From Luscinia megarhynchos (Eukaryota > Chordata > Aves > Passeriformes > Turdidae): 64,000 nucleotides of DNA. Both the position numbers and the translations under genes were made by a program. Where the stretch lies: contig JAPFBE010000013.1 of assembly GCA_034336665.1 (NCBI GenBank), positions 18,517,056-18,581,055 of the forward strand, in the 5' to 3' direction. This document shows, piece by piece, positions 1 through 14,550 of the stretch; the first letter of the stretch is position 1; every line of letters begins with the position of its first letter. The notes under the pieces are model-generated. The model was given only the letters and a program-made list of their open reading frames with translations. It was not told the origin of the DNA and ran no database searches.

Positions 1-3000
1 TTCTCAAGTGTTTCTGTGAGAATTACTGGTAAATTATTGCTACATCCACAAACTGTAATTATTGATGCTGCAGACCTTGAGCATTAATGGGGTTTGGGTT
101 TTGGCCCAAACACTATGTAACATCTGTGGTGACCAAAACCCTGCGAGGAATCTTCAACCAAAGTAAGTTCCTCTGGGGCAGGGTGGTGACTGAAAAAAAG
201 CACTTGTCACCTCTTCTCCTTGGGAAGGCATTAAGCTGGTTTCAGCCTTCTTTGGCCGAGCTGTAATTCAGTGTAACCCTCCAACCTCAGTGCTGTAGAA
301 GGCTGCGAGGAGAGCACAAGGCAGCCACCTCAGCTCCCTGAGTGCTGTCTGCCCATGTTTTTATTGCACCACCTCCCTGCTGGGATGTATCAATAATGCC
401 AACTAGTGGCCATTAACAGCAGCATTTGTCCTGAAACCACACTTCTGTACACCTGCAAAAAGCAAGATAGGCTTATCCTGGTATCTCAAATAACAACAAA
501 AAGGAAATAGAATGCACTTGTTTCTGAAAACTCTATTTCTGAGCACAGCCCAGTATTGTAGCATTAAAAGCAATCAGTTTTGGTTTAGGTTAATCCAATA
601 TACTTGATTAATGAACTAACTTTTGAGAGCGTGACTTGTGCACACCCATGAGCTACTTCAATGGGAAAAAAATCTCAGTTAAGAGCAAAACCAAAATCCA
701 GTTGTCTTGAAGCTTGTGCTCACTGGGTAGGGGTCTCATTACAGAAGGCAAAGAGGCTGAATACCAAAGCCTTTAGACTTTTACCACCAGCTAAACATCT
801 AGGCTAATCAAGGTGATGTGCATCCTCTTTGCTATCCTAATCAGAACAAGCACAGAGAAAAGATGCAGTGTGCCTGCACTGCTTGGTCCCTGGGGCACGA
901 ACTGGGGTGAATGCTATAGGGAATGCAGGCTTTAAATAAATAGATGAATGAATAAAGCAAGCCCAGTAAGTGGAGTTTTGTCTTCCCTGTAGAGCAGCAC
1001 GTAGTCACTCTGCCAGGCACGCTGTATAACCTCCCTCTGTGAGTGAGGAACATGCCAGCTCTGAGAGCAGCCCATGGTTCAGCAGACATGGGAGCAGAAT
1101 AAATCTCTTCCCTCAGCCTGTCTCCTAAGCAGCAGCAGGGAATAAGGGACAGCCTCTGGGTGAAGCATCTGAGCACAAACTACTAGTAACAAGAACTTGG
1201 TCTTGCAACATGTTTCTGGAGCAGCATGACCTTTGTGGTATTTCTTAAACTGGACATAAAAATGGTAGTTTACAATCCAGTTGCTTAATGCAAGTGAATA
1301 TTTTCTGTGTTGATGTCAAACGTGCCTTATTCTCCACTGGGTGTAATTGAGGCTCCTGCTGCAGACTGTGAACACCACCTCTGCAGCCCAGCAGCGTTTC
1401 CAGCAGCACACACCTCCCAAACCATGCAGCACAACACTCGCTTTGCTTCTACACTGGTAGTGACAGAAACAGAGCAAAAATCTCAGGAACCATTCCACTC
1501 CTAGAGATCATTCGAGGTCTGTACCTTAAAGCATTTGCTTTAAGGGTTCTGGAGAGCACTTGTCAGCAGGTTGGAATTGGTCCATGACAGTTTTACTCCA
1601 AAAGCTGGTACAGAGGAGTTACTATTTCTTCCCTCTTTGCTGTACTTGTATTGCTACATTTTTCCTAGACTTTGGTCTCCAAGACTGACATTCTGGGATT
1701 AACCTAAACATCAAAAGGGGGCATGTATAATTCTTCATATTAAAGAAAAACTTAGACTTTTTATTTAACATATTTCTTTTGGGCTTTACGCCTTTGATCC
1801 AGAGAATACTCTGGAATACTCTGGTTTTTTTTTCTCTTAAGCTGTCTGATATTAAAAAAAAAAAAAAAAGTAATTTTTTTTTAAGTGGGTTGCTCCTAAG
1901 CAAATCCTTCAACAATGTGTATATGAAACAGCTGAAATCAGTACAGAAGAAAAGAAACTCTAAACCCAGCAAGTGTTGCAAAGCTGGCAGAATGGATCTG
2001 AGCTCTGAGGAAGCAAACAGCTTCCTTGTATATATACCTCGTGTCTGGGGACATTCCTCCCAACATACTCACTATCCTGGTTAGTCATGTTTTCTCAGCA
2101 GCTTACCTATCTCATTAGTGCATCAGTGCCTTGCAGTAGGAACACACAGCTAAGAAAATACACACACCACTGATGTCACAGCGTGTAAACAGGAGCAGGA
2201 GGCTGTTTCCCCATAGCAAAGGGCAACGTCATACATCACCTATAAAGGAGACTGTGTGTCCACAGATGAGGTAGAGAGTGTATGCTCTTGCTTAAAATAC
2301 TGGCTTCTTGTGGTGTTCCAGTTTAGAAAGGGAGTTGGTACAGTTTCTCAGTGCTCTTAGGGAGGCTCAGTGTAGGTTTGGAGGGGTCAGCATCAGTTTT
2401 CCTTCTTGCTTGTGCTGAAGGGATTTTTCCTCCTAACTCACATGATCAAGCTGGGCCAAAACCTGACATTCCTAGCTCACAATTATTTCGTGTTCTGCTG
2501 TCAAATGCAGGAGTGTGTGTTGCAAGCACAATAGGTGAGTTAGGCTCTGATGTACTTCAATTTCAATGTTCCTACCTTCCACAAACAAGGACTACTTCAA
2601 CCACCTGTTAAACAAAACCATTTTCTAACAAGAACTGCAGAGCTGTCCTGATGCACATTGCTACTCAACACTTCAGTGCAAGAATGGGAGAAAAAACTCT
2701 CAAAGTGAGATTTAAACCTAAAATTGCTCTCCACCCAGACACTTGCATTCCTAGACTCAATTTGTGTGTAGTAGCAGGTAACCTATCTAAGATTAAGATT
2801 GTCATACATCCAGGCTTCTCAAACATGCATTTTTCCATTCAAAAACATTGTCTAGGCAGATTTTGAAAAGTTGTGCTCTTCTTGGACATGGCAAAGCTGT
2901 CACATCTACCAAGCAGCAGGTCTGACAGCTGACCAGTCCAGAAAGCCCAGGCACAGTGTCAGTACTGACACAGCCCACCTGTGCAGCACTTGCATGGCAG

Positions 3001-5286
3001 GATCAACACCTGCAGGAAGCCTCAGCACTGATTTGCACAATCCTACACATCCTGTGTGCATACTGTCAGCTCAAGGGTGCAGATCAATGAGCAGGAAAGT
3101 CCAGGCAGAAGCAAGATAACCAGTAAAAAGCACTTGTAGCATGTTGACACTGTAGAGATCATTGAAGGGAATGCCCTCATCTAATTTCTTGAGCTTACTT
3201 CACTGTGTTTTCCATCTGATAGAGTTTAAATGCCTTCAGTTCAGATATCCACTCACTAGAGAAATCCCAGCTTTCAAAATACATACCATCTGCCCATTGG
3301 GAAAGTCCTGAAACTCAGCTACAGACCTGCCCTCCATTAGTCAGACAAAAATTCAATAAACAGGAAATTTTCTCATTTAAAAAAGCACCTAAATCAAGGC
3401 AGACAAATTTTTATTATAGTAGGGAAAATGTTAGGTTGCTTCCAACCAGTGGTACAAAAATTTTCCTGGTGCTTAGGATGAACTGCCTCTACTAGGGCAG
3501 ATTTTGTCTTCAGTTAAATGTGTGCTGGAACAGCTGGGACAATACCTCTCTACCTATGGGTCAGAATTTGCTGTCACACAAGTCTCAATCACAGATGTCT
3601 TATGTCTGTATAAAAGATATAAATATCACAGAAAGGATCCAAATACTCTGTTCTTTCTATAGACTTAACAGCCACCTGCTACAGGTTTAGTAAGAAATCC
3701 ATGACAGGAATGACAACCTCACAGCAATATGTAAATCATGCACGAGTTAGCATAAAACATCAAGAAAGTTGGAAATAAACTCTTTGATTTGGTGGGGCAC
3801 TGTGCAGAGCTCTGTTCCCAGGCGTTGGCTCCCTCCTCCAGCTCCCAGCTGGGAAAAGACACCTTCCAAAGCCAGACACATCCTGTCTGACAGGACGCTG
3901 CTCTCCAAGAAGCCAGCCCATGGATGTTTAAGTTTCCTTTTAATTTCCTGCCAATTTCTTAAGAAGAAAGCAAAAGTAAAGGCAGCTCTTGATTCTACCT
4001 CGCACATTTTTGTCTCAGGACTTTGTGGCTGGGAACACATAAAGCCACACAGGGGTTTCTTAGCAGGGACTGAGATTTGCTGCTCTCCAAAGTCCAGGTG
4101 AGAAGCAAAGCCAGGTCAGACCACCAGGGCTGCAGCAGGAGGCAAAGCCAAAGTAAGGGATGGGATTTTTCCTGCCACCCCACTGCTCTGAGCAGCCTAG
4201 GCATGGGAAAGGAAGCCCCCCAGTGCCCAGGACTGCTGCTGCAGACCTGTTTCCAGCAACTGATGATGATAAAGATGAAGATGATGATGATGATATCCCA
4301 ACCACGACCTCCAGGGTGGCAGGCTGCAAGACTGCCCCAAGCAGCCCAGGGCTTGGCTGGTGCTTGGCCCCCCCAGGACAGCGTGGCATTTCCTCCTTGC
4401 ACACACCCTACTCCTACCCACTGCCACCAAATGCAACAGGAAATGCAGTTTGCTGCAAAGAAACTAAATGGGAGTCTAACAAGCAAAAAAAAAAAAATCA
4501 CTTGCCAGAATGCGACCACCAAGCTGCTACTGGAGTTCTGTTTGGAGCAGAAACATGGCCTTCTTTTCAATGCCCTAGGTGGCATTTACCCCTGACCACT
4601 GGTCACCCAGTCTGGCTGAGGGAGAGCTCAGGCTGTGTCTCCCTTTCCCTGCCCTCTGTGCCTCCCACAAACCTCCCTGTCCCAGGTGACACCGCCTGGG
4701 CTCCGGCTGAAGTCCGTGCGAGCCGCCCGCCCCCAGTCACATGCACATCTCCAATGTCATCATGGCACACACACGCCTCCAGACATTTGGGGCCTGAAAA
4801 CCAGACCACATTTTATCCTCTGCAAGGCTCTTTGTGCTGAGCTGCCCTCCCTGCCTGCCAGAGTCAGGCACAGTTAATGAACAGGGGTGCTGCATAATCA
4901 CTTCTGTGGTAAGCCAGGGAAACCCTCGCCAGGCAATGAAAAGGAGTTTATGGTTTGGTTTAATAAAGCCCTTAGCATAACAAAATTTAAAGTGAATTTT
5001 GAGCTAATTAAATTCACTTATTTTCATTCCCACAGATTTATTTTTTTCTGAATTACAAGAAAGTAGGCATAGATCCCTATTTTTATATGCTTCCCTGTGT
5101 TGTCTCACACTGCACCATGACAGTTTACTCCTGTCCTATTGAAGCTGGCAGGCTCCTATGCTGATGGTGCTCTGCTATTCCAAAATTACTGATGAACTGC
5201 CAGGAAAGAATTGTAATCAAGATTATACAAAATACCTGTTTTCACTAACAATGCTTCTTCCATTCAGTACTCTCAAAGCTTAGCTT

Positions 5287-5353
5287 TCCATCCATCCATC
5301 CATCCATCCATCCATCCATCCATCCATCCATCCATCCATCCATCCATCCATCC
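5287..5353. repeat. (TCCA)n microsatellite
   Basis: 67 bp, almost 17 uninterrupted TCCA units, intergenic downstream of NXPE3. Perfect purity implies high mutability; a possible length marker. Confidence 0.97.
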
Positions 5354-8300
5354 TCTGGAGAGCTATTACATCCTCCCCTAAAAATGCAGATTGTTTCAGA
5401 GAGTGTCACCCAGAACAGCTAAGCTATTTAGGAATACTTTGCCACCAGATTCACTGAGAGTTTTCAAAAATCTCACCATTCTTTGTGGTTTCTTCACCCT
5501 TGGCTGTTACCCATTACCTTCCCAAAAGCCAATCACTCTTCCATACTCAACCCCAAAACACTGAGATAATTATAGCACAAGCCACTTGCAAGGCTACTAT
5601 AAGCAAAAAACCTTATGAGAAGCCAATATTATTTCAAACAATTAGTTTTTTTAAGCAATAAATCAAATAAAATGATACCAGCATACCTTCATGTTGGAGG
5701 AGTGAAGTTAGAAATAGTTCTATGGAAAACCAGCCAGTTCTTTGCACCCCATTAGCAACTGATAATTCCTTATGGCCATGCCTGTGTGAATGACTGAGAA
5801 GTTCCTCTGAGGTTTAAAGGTGTGAAACAGAGAAGCAGTGGTAAGGAAATTTTTCTTGCCCTCCCTCACAAAAGTCCTGCTTACTTTGGCTTTCTGTTCA
5901 CAAAAAAAAACCAAAAAAAACCCAAAAAAAAACCAAAAAAGGAATAAAACAACACCCCACAAGTTTCTTTCAGCTCCTGGCTGAGTACCCACAGGGCACC
6001 TTTAGTGCAGTGGCTCACACGCCACTTATGTTTTGGCTCTGGTCTCTGGTTAACAGGAAGGGAACGGGGACGTTGTGACATGTGAGAGGAAATAGGGTGG
6101 AGGAGGACAGTGGCGTGAGCATGGCTCCCTGGACTTTTTCTGCACAGTGGAATTTCCCAGGTGGGGTAAGCCCTGGTTGAGGACATTCCCCTGTCAAAGA
6201 GGCTGTCAGGAAATCCCAGGCTGGCATAACGCTGCCAAAAAGGGGTGTAGAAAACACTGATATGAGATAAGAATAATGAAAAAGTGCTGTACAATGAGGT
6301 GAAGAGAAACCTGCAGGTACAGTGGGGTTTTCTTCCTGCCAGGGTGAGGTTCTCCTTGCCCACCTCCTGCCCTGCAGTGCTGGCTTTGTGGCCACAGTCA
6401 TTAAGCTGCAGTATCCTTTTTTGTCTTGGCACTACAGGGTAAACTGGACAAGCAGGTGCCTGTATAGCATTCACATAGGAAGCAAGAGAGTGTCCCACAG
6501 GAAAAAAAGCTTTGGGAGGTGGTGCAGGACAAACATCTCTCCTTGGCAACTGTCTGGCATTCAGCAGGACTTTGCCCTCAGAAAGGTTGGAATGAGTTTC
6601 ACAGGGTATCAGTGTGATAGCTCCATACAGCCAGGAGCCTCGTTAAAATGAGAAGGGGGATATGTGTTAAAAAAAGTAATAAAAAGGAAAAAAAGTAGTC
6701 CCATTTACATACAGATATATCAGGTGTGAAATAGCCACCTGCTTCAGTAGATTAAAAAAAACCTTCAGTATAAAAAAAAGTGTATTGGATTTTCTTAAAA
6801 TGTGAGTAGATCCATCAGAATCATAATCACTTATCTTTTCTTCTCCTTTCAGCAGTGGCATGGGCCAGGATTCACCATGCACATCAACCATGGTGAGCAA
6901 GGACAGAATACCCAAATCTTTTCTGAGTAAACACTCCTCACTTTCAGTGCCTTGTGTTGCCCCTTCCCAAATGCAGCTACCTGATACAATTTCCAGCAGC
7001 TGGCACCAACAAGGTAAAAGTACGGGACCACTGCTCCCCCTGCCCACTGTGTCCCCAGTGCCTCCTGCACTGGAACATAGATGTTAAAAACAAACACACC
7101 ATCCTCAGAATTTATCCCCACCCTTGCTCTGCCCCAGCAAGCTGCAGGAGGGAGGCAGGAGAGAACATCTCCAAACCAAAGGCAGTAAATTCAAAACCTT
7201 CCCCCTGCAGGCAGGAAACTGCGTGGGCTCCATCTTCCTGTTCGCAGATGTGTTCTATCACTGGAACATGTTCAACTGATAATCTCGATGGGCTCGATAC
7301 TTCTCTGTGAAATCACGATGGTTCGTTCCAGCTGGGGCTGGTATTTGTTTGCTCACTGAAGGCCCGTGGTGCCCTCAGTCTTGTCTAACACGTGTCAGGG
7401 CGGTGCCTCATCCAGACCCTTGCCCTGCCCTCCTGCAGCAGCTGTGAAGCAAAAGCTGCTGCCTTTGGGGACTGGGCGGCTTATGAATGCCTTCACAAGG
7501 TGTCGAGATCTCTCTGCAAAGAGGGGAGGCTGCACCAAACAGGCACAGATGGCCCAACACCACAGGCAGCAGGAGCAGCACCTGGAGCACCACTCAGCTC
7601 ATCCTTTCTGCCAGGTGTCACTGCCTTTGGAGTTAGGGCAGCTCAGGTGCTTTGACTGCAAAAATCACAGAGGACATTTGTTATCTGCTAAATATGTGAT
7701 GGAGGTCAGCTCCCTCCTGGGTACCACTTACCTATGCAAAGAAAAGGAAAAATCAAGTCTGACAAGAAAAGAAAGAGTAAAAATGCCACAGCTGATGTGT
7801 GGCAGAGCAGTATGAAACATCCAACTCCAGCCAGAAATGAAAATATCTACCTGTGACAATGTTTGTTGTGCACAAGGACAGGGGCAACAGGTCATCAGGA
7901 AAAAATGTGTTAACACAGGGAACCTTTATTTCAACCAGCAGATATGAAACTTCTGGGATTGGAAGATGCACATATGTTGAATGCATTTTACAACAATGTA
8001 AAGCAATATAATATCTGCTTGTTACTGGAGCACCTGATTTTTTTTTGTTGGATTCTTAAGAGAGGACATTTTTTTCAGTAAAGTAACTTTCTAATTGTAC
8101 GTATCAAAGCAAGGGCAAAAAGCAAGGCACAGCAAAAGCAAATAATACACAGGGAAAAAATACAAATGTGGAGCAGAAAGATATGAAACCATTAGAAGGA
8201 AGAAACAGCTACAGACAGAAATAGCTGCCTTGCCTAGAGCAAGTGACAATTCCCTGAGAGAAGCTGACTCAGAAAAGAGGGCAGGCAGGACTGGAAAGCA

Positions 8301-9814
8301 TGACTCACCCAGCTCAGGGAAAACCAAAGGGTAGGAAGGAGTGGAAAGAGCTGACTGCAGGATGGCAAGAGGGGAAAAACCCTGCAATTTGTCATGGTTC
8401 TTTCACTGCAGGTCCTCCTGCCATGCCTCTCACCTACTGCATTCCCACGGGCATGTCCCACCTGGAAACTCTTTTGTGAGATCCTTCAGAGAGAGCAACC
8501 ATGCCACAGCAGAGGAACAGTCCTTGTCATATAAATACTCCTGGTTATTGCAAAATATTCTTTTAAATCTCAGCCTGCAGTGGAGATTTAGAGGGAAAAG
8601 GGACAGCCCTGTACAAATTGAACCAAAACACAACAGGTGCCTTCAGAGGGCCCAACACAAGGGCAAAGGGTGAAAAGCACTTGTCCACTTTCAGAACTGA
8701 CCAGGGAAGGAGAGAGTAAAAATTGGAGGAGACAAAATGTTTAATAGATGGCTGAACCAGAGAACACTGACAGCATGTCTTGCTCTCAGACCACAGACAC
8801 TTAATTTTCTATATAGCAGAAAGAACTAACTTGAGATGTATCATTCTATCCTGATAAAGTTTACTCCTCTCGACTTTTTTGTGGTTTAGGGAAGAAAAAA
8901 ACAGATTTAAAATAATATTTTGGGGGGGGGAAATCATCCTCTGAAGCATAGTCTTCAATCCAAGAGTTACCAAGTCTATGTCATCAACTGATTTCACTTT
9001 CAAACAAACTTCAAGTCAAAGAGCCTCAGTGGTATTTGTGACATTTGTTTTCAAAACACAAACTACTCAGAAGTTAGAAAACAAACCACCACCAAGACAA
9101 ATATGCTGTGGCTTATGTTTTTCATTTGAGAGTCATCCCAGACTCTTTTTCAGTGCCTCAAAGCCCTCTTCTGGCCACATTCATTAAGGGATTAATCTAT
9201 TAAGCCCACGCCAGCTGACAGAGTTGGGATGTGGAGGAGGGCACGTTGCACTTTCACTTAGCTTCAGTGATGTGCTCACTCTGCATCTGGGGCTTACAGA
9301 AAGTAACTCATTCACTCAGTTCTGTAGCACTTCCCCACAAAATCCCTCTTTCCCCTTTCAAGCAGAGAAGCTCCTGTACAATTCACCATGACAGACTCAG
9401 AGAGCAGACCAGCAGACCCCAGGAGTCTACTGAATATGGCCACAAGAGGCTGGTAACACCAACAGTGAAGGAGGACACAGCAGTTGGAACAGGATTTTAC
9501 AATCACTGCCCAGATACAAGCTAGGTTCCCTCACATGAGAGTTCAGATCTGGGTGACAAGCACTGTGGTGAATTAACAATTCAGGAAAACTCAAAGATCC
9601 AGATTCAAGGACATAAAACATTTCCCTGATTCCAAATACACTGATCTTGGACCATAAATTGGACAGCTGATGTTAGAAGTTACCTTATACACTGCTAACT
9701 AGGGATGCAGGGCTAAACCATGGGATGAACACAAGAAGCCCCATTCCAGCCAGATCAGAAACCATGTTGTTTTGGCTTTCTGCCAGCCCTGGTAAGCCTC
9801 CTGTCCCTGTGTCT

Positions 9815-9905
9815 GGTGGATGAGGTTCGAGCCCCCGCCCTGCCAAGCAACCTGTGCCATCTCAGGCAAGTTACATGCCTCCTCTGAGTCACCACAGCTT
9901 CTGAG
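9815..9905 (+). mobile_element. MIR/CORE-SINE-like relic
   Basis: The sequence has a tRNA-type B box (GGTTCGAGCCCC at about 9824), then GCCCTGCCAAG, an ACCTGTGCCATC segment, CAGGCAAGTTACATGCC and CCTCTGAGTC. These follow the order of the MIR core (B box, CTCTGCCACTTAC, GGCAAGTTACTTAACC, CTCTGTGCCTCAG). Only about 90 bp is recognisable. Confidence 0.5.
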
Positions 9906-12700
9906 GAACATTTGGCACGTGATGAAAACCTGCCTGTGCACTCCTCATCTTGATTACAAATGCTTTGAGTTTCTTTAAAAAGTTCCCCAGCTATATGTCA
10001 CACCTACAGTCATGTGAGAACAAATACACATGGCTTCAAACCAGCTGTAAGCAGAATTTGGAACTGTAGCTAACAGGATTGCTGTGTCATTGCTGTCAGG
10101 AGGGCACAGAGGAAGAGGTGGGTGAGCAGCCTGGGTGGAAAGAACTGTTCCTTTTTTAAAACATGTGGAGCAATACATCTATGTGCATTCAGTGTGCTGT
10201 CTCAGAGAAGTGAGTCTGTCCCACACAATCAGTATGGCCTTTGGAAATCTCCACATGACCAAATCCCCGACCTTCTTCCTCTCCTTGGGTGTCACAGAGC
10301 AAGATCTTTGCATGTTGCTTTTCCTTAACTGCATCCTATTTTTTTGCTTCCCCTCTCAGTCCTACTCCCCACTCTCAGTTCCCCTCTGAGGAGGCATGGG
10401 GCTTGACCTAACACCACAATGAAAAGCAGCTCATACTTTGCAGCCTCTCATTCATTTTGGCTGAGTGAAGGCTGATTTAGGCTGGACACGATGGCAGCAC
10501 ACTTCAATACAGTCTCCAGAGCCAAATGCTGGGAAGAAGCAGCTTTGCCTTTGCCCTGTCCCTCGGGGCCATTGGGGTTGGTGAAAGCAGGCTGGGCATG
10601 GCCCAGCTCTGTGCTCTGGAGGGATGTGTGAGCAGCACTCAGATCACACCCCTGGCCCTTGCCCCTACCCTGCCCCCTTCAGCAGCCACCACAGAATGAG
10701 AGGGGAACAGAAAAACAGAACGAATACTCGGCAATACGACCACAGCACTCTCTCCTAGCTGGCAGGATTTTGTCATTCAGGGATTTTTAGCCTTGTCAAA
10801 CAGGCTATTTTTGGCTATATGCATCAGGAATCAGCACAAAGGGCACTGAACCCTGCTTACTACTTTCCCAGCAGTGAGCCCTGGCTGCAAGCTAAGTCCA
10901 GGGCAAGCCAGTGGACATCCCCCAAATCCTCCAACCTTGGGCCATCCCAGAGACTCCCCAGTCTGTACCAGGCAGCCACTCTCTCCCTCTCCCCACAGCC
11001 CTACAAACAGCCCTTGGGCTCACGGGGCAGTGGTCACACAGCCCAGCAGTGCAGGATGCCCTACAGCCCTTGAACCGACTCACAGCACACGCCTCCTCAA
11101 CTTTTCTCCTATTATTTAAGCAAAAAGAGAATAGAGAAGCCATGACCATGTTGCATCTGCTCTTCACCCTTTTTTAAAATGAAGTCGTTTAAGGATTTCC
11201 TGTGGATCAGACAGTGCAAAAGCCCTCAAAGAAGGAAGCCTAGATTATGTGCAAGCTTTTATTATGTGTCAGGCCTGATAGACCAGAGGCAAACATCAGT
11301 GTGCTTCAGTGCTAGGTCTCATGTCAGGCACAAATCATTCCTCTCCAAATACAAGTCACCTAAAAAAAGGTCACTTAAAGTGAATTTAATCTATAAACCA
11401 TAGCATGAAACTCCTACCCAACACACAGCACAAAATATAATAGGTAAAACTCAGGGAATTACAATGCAGCTATAAAAATATAAAGGACGTGGGGTTACAG
11501 CAAACAAGATAAACTGAGACTTAATCAGATGACATGGTTCAAGTAAACTTGCCCTCTTTATTAAGAATTTTTCATTCTCTGAGCTTTTTGGCTATTTAAA
11601 TTGTATTTCTGATCACATCAGGAAACAAGACGGTATAGCCTTCTGCATATTGTAAGCATTACAATAACACACATTAGAAAAAATCAAGTTCTTTGAAAAC
11701 AAGTTCTTTCTCTAACATATAGAGTTCTTCACTACTCCCAATGGAGATTAAGAGCCTTCCAAACAGTCTAAACATATATATGAAATGATCTGGACTTAAG
11801 GAGTAAATGCTTTATAAATGAAAAACACATTTGTGACTGAAGTTTTTTGCTGTTACTGAAACTGTCATGAATGGAAGAATGTTTTAACCCACACCTCTGC
11901 AATAAAACCAAAGCAAAACCCCAGTATCCTCCACCCCTCTATAAGGCAACATCAAACCTTCATTTTTGTCATGTACACATGAAATTGTCACCTGTAGTAC
12001 ACAAAGTTGTACAGACACTTGTGGTAAGCAAAGTTTCCATTTTTAATTGCTTACCTCTAAGAAGTAAAACAATGAAAAATGGTGATTTAAATCTCAGGAA
12101 CCAGTGCTGCATTGCAGATGAAATTAGAAGCAACTGAAAACCTGAAAAAGGGAAACTTTTACATTTTACCCTCCCTTCTCATCAAGAATTCAACTAACGT
12201 TTTTACTAAATTTCTAGAAGGAAGAAATCAGCCTAAAAAGATATACATGATAAACAATACTCTCAAAGTATTACACTGCAACCCTAATGTATATAAAATG
12301 GAGTTTACTTATTTTATAAATAAATTACTCTGAAATGTTCTAATGAACACAATAAAAGTAGTTCCTTTCACTGGAATTTGAGGGAGCTGGACTTTGAATA
12401 AATAAATTTAAAAAGAAAATATATATTGAAAGATTAATAATCAAAATTATCAGTACAAGAATAAAAATATCAAAAATAATACAATTTCTTCATTTCAAAT
12501 GAAGAAAATGGAAAGAAAAGGAAGACAGGCCTTTGAAAAACCTCGTGAATTAATTTTTTATGTGTCGAGGAAGATATTAACAGATGCTGAGAAATTACTT
12601 TCCAGTTCTGCTTCCCATCAACTTCAAAAACAACCAACATCTTAACCTAAGTCCCCATTAAAATTCATTTAGAAGTTTAAATAAACTGATTTTAAAATAT

Positions 12701-12706
12701 TTTATT
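12701..12706 (-). terminator. NXPE3: Candidate NXPE3 poly(A) signal
   Basis: AATAAA on the minus strand 2.5 kb past the NXPE3 stop, the first exact hexamer met in that direction. Further copies lie at 11562-11557 and near 11255. The true 3' end could be any of these; only RNA evidence would decide. Confidence 0.3.
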
Positions 12707-14499
12707 GCTTCTGTGTTTGCATATCCCATACATACACAACTGGCAATGGTGAAGGCAATAAGATGAGAATAGAAATGAAAAATCATTCACAGATCACCTG
12801 AATGACATCTAAAAGCACAGTGTCCCCAAACTCGGGTAAATCCTCAGTTTCTTCATTTCTCTTCCCTGACTATTTCAGAGCCCAAAGAAATAAAATCTTG
12901 ATCCTCATTCTAAATCAACTGGCAATTTCCCTGAAGTTCATTACCAATAAGTTAGTTCATCTGTTATTAAAAAATTAATCTAATTAATCTAAAGGATGAG
13001 GTTCTACCAGAAGGTAATTAGACTAATCGCAGTCCTGTTCGCTTTCCCTCAACTGTCAAAGCATTCAAAAGAATATTTTCTTCTCTCTCTGTGCTTGGTA
13101 GCTAACAGTGATATAAAGCTGCTGTTGAGGAGCAGTAGCAAGCACTACAACACCCAGAGAAGACACATGCAGCCACAACATTTTCACATACAATATGGCT
13201 TTATGAGTTAAACCTAATGCTCAGTCCACAAATTCAAAGTAAGTCTGAAGTCCTATTCCCATGAGCATTATTAGGATAGAGTTGTTATTCAAGATGAAAG
13301 TCTTTACCTATTTTAAAAATCACATCTAGAAAAGATGAAAGGTCATTTTCCATTGTGGTAGTTTACTTTCCCAGACCTGAATTGGTGTGGCCTGTTTTCA
13401 GCAGAGGATAAATTACCATTACCATACTAAAGCAAGAAACTTATCCAATGCTAATATATGGGCAGATGCTGTGTGAGGCAGTTGTCACTAGGAACCAGCA
13501 AACTGAATGTCTTAATTGCTGATTTGAAAAGCTAAGCATAGGTGCTATTTCAGTGTACACAACTCCTCCAGACATGCTTAAACATTTTTAAATTGTTAAG
13601 TTTATAGATGGATAGTACTGATGCCTTTTACATGCTAAAATAATTTATATTTGTTTTTAAACCGCTTCTCAGTTGCTCTTTATAATGAACACAAGAAGAA
13701 ACACTGTTGCTGGTAGCATTGACTCTCTTAGGGCTCTGGCAGTAACAGACAATCTTCCTTAGGAGAGCAGCAAACCTAACAAAGGGGAAAACTTTTCTAA
13801 CATAAAGACATTTTGATTATTTCACTCTGCAACCTGCCAATTTGTCTTATTAATCTTCTCTGTTTACTCACAGAGACTCAACTTAGTTTTGACACAAGCC
13901 AGTGAAGACTGGCTCTGTTGTGAGTGGCACCAAAAACAAGACAGCATGGAACACTTCTCTGCTGTTAAATTTGGGAGTTGAGTTTAATAAAAAGTGTTTT
14001 CAAAGTGCTTCTCGTTAAAACTGCAGACAGGCTCAATGCAGCAGCAGTAAATGCCAGGCCAGGAGGCTGGAGAGCCACCAGCTGTCAGCCCAGCAAACCT
14101 GGGTTTGTGCCAAGCAGATACACGAAGGCAACGCTGGGCACGCCTGGCTTTTGGGTGCAGGGTGTTCCACCTTTTATACGGGCAGCAGTGACATTCATGA
14201 AGAAACGACAGGCCCTGAAGAGGAGTCATTGCATGGCCTTGAGCACCACTGCCAAAGCACCCCAGGGGCCCTCGGGTCACTTGGCCTCCCCGCCCAGACA
14301 CGGCCACCAAGGACACAGCGAGCTACTGAATGGAACAGCTGTAGCTGGCAGGGAATGGAAACACTTCCACTGGCAAATGAAACACTCTCACTGGCAAATG
14401 CTTTAAACTTCAAGTAGGTAAATCTGCAACTTGAACTTGCAGAAACTGCCTGAGACAGTGTTTTCACTGAGGTCACAAAACACACATACCCTCACTACC

Positions 14500-14550
14500 A
14501 ATAAATCAAGAAGTAGACAGTGTATCAAAGCTAAAAAAAAAAAAAAAAAA
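14500..14550 (+). repeat. AATAAA followed by an A18 tract
   Basis: AATAAA at 14500-14505 is followed 27 bases later by 18 A (14533-14550). This is the spacing of a reverse-transcribed mRNA 3' end on the plus strand. No parent gene is recognised in the preceding sequence, and no target-site duplication was established. Confidence 0.4.

Larger units (their letters stand above)
1..11200. other. Intergenic DNA downstream of NXPE3
   Basis: Open frames here are short, not conserved and overlap on both strands. Apart from the TCCA microsatellite, the MIR-like relic, a (GAT)n stretch at 4262-4294 and an A-rich tract at 5899-5942, I see no gene, RNA or element. By vertebrate synteny the next gene beyond the left edge should be NFKBIZ, so distal regulatory elements are possible but not visible. 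Confidence 0.6.

Noticed and set aside
4160..4840. 226-codon plus-strand frame in intergenic DNA
   Set aside because: Overlaps several other open frames on both strands, includes a (GAT)n stretch read as Asp repeats, and has no recognisable domain or splice context.
5881..6549. 222-codon minus-strand frame
   Set aside because: Part of it is a T/G-rich simple tract read as Phe/Gly, and the rest resembles no family.
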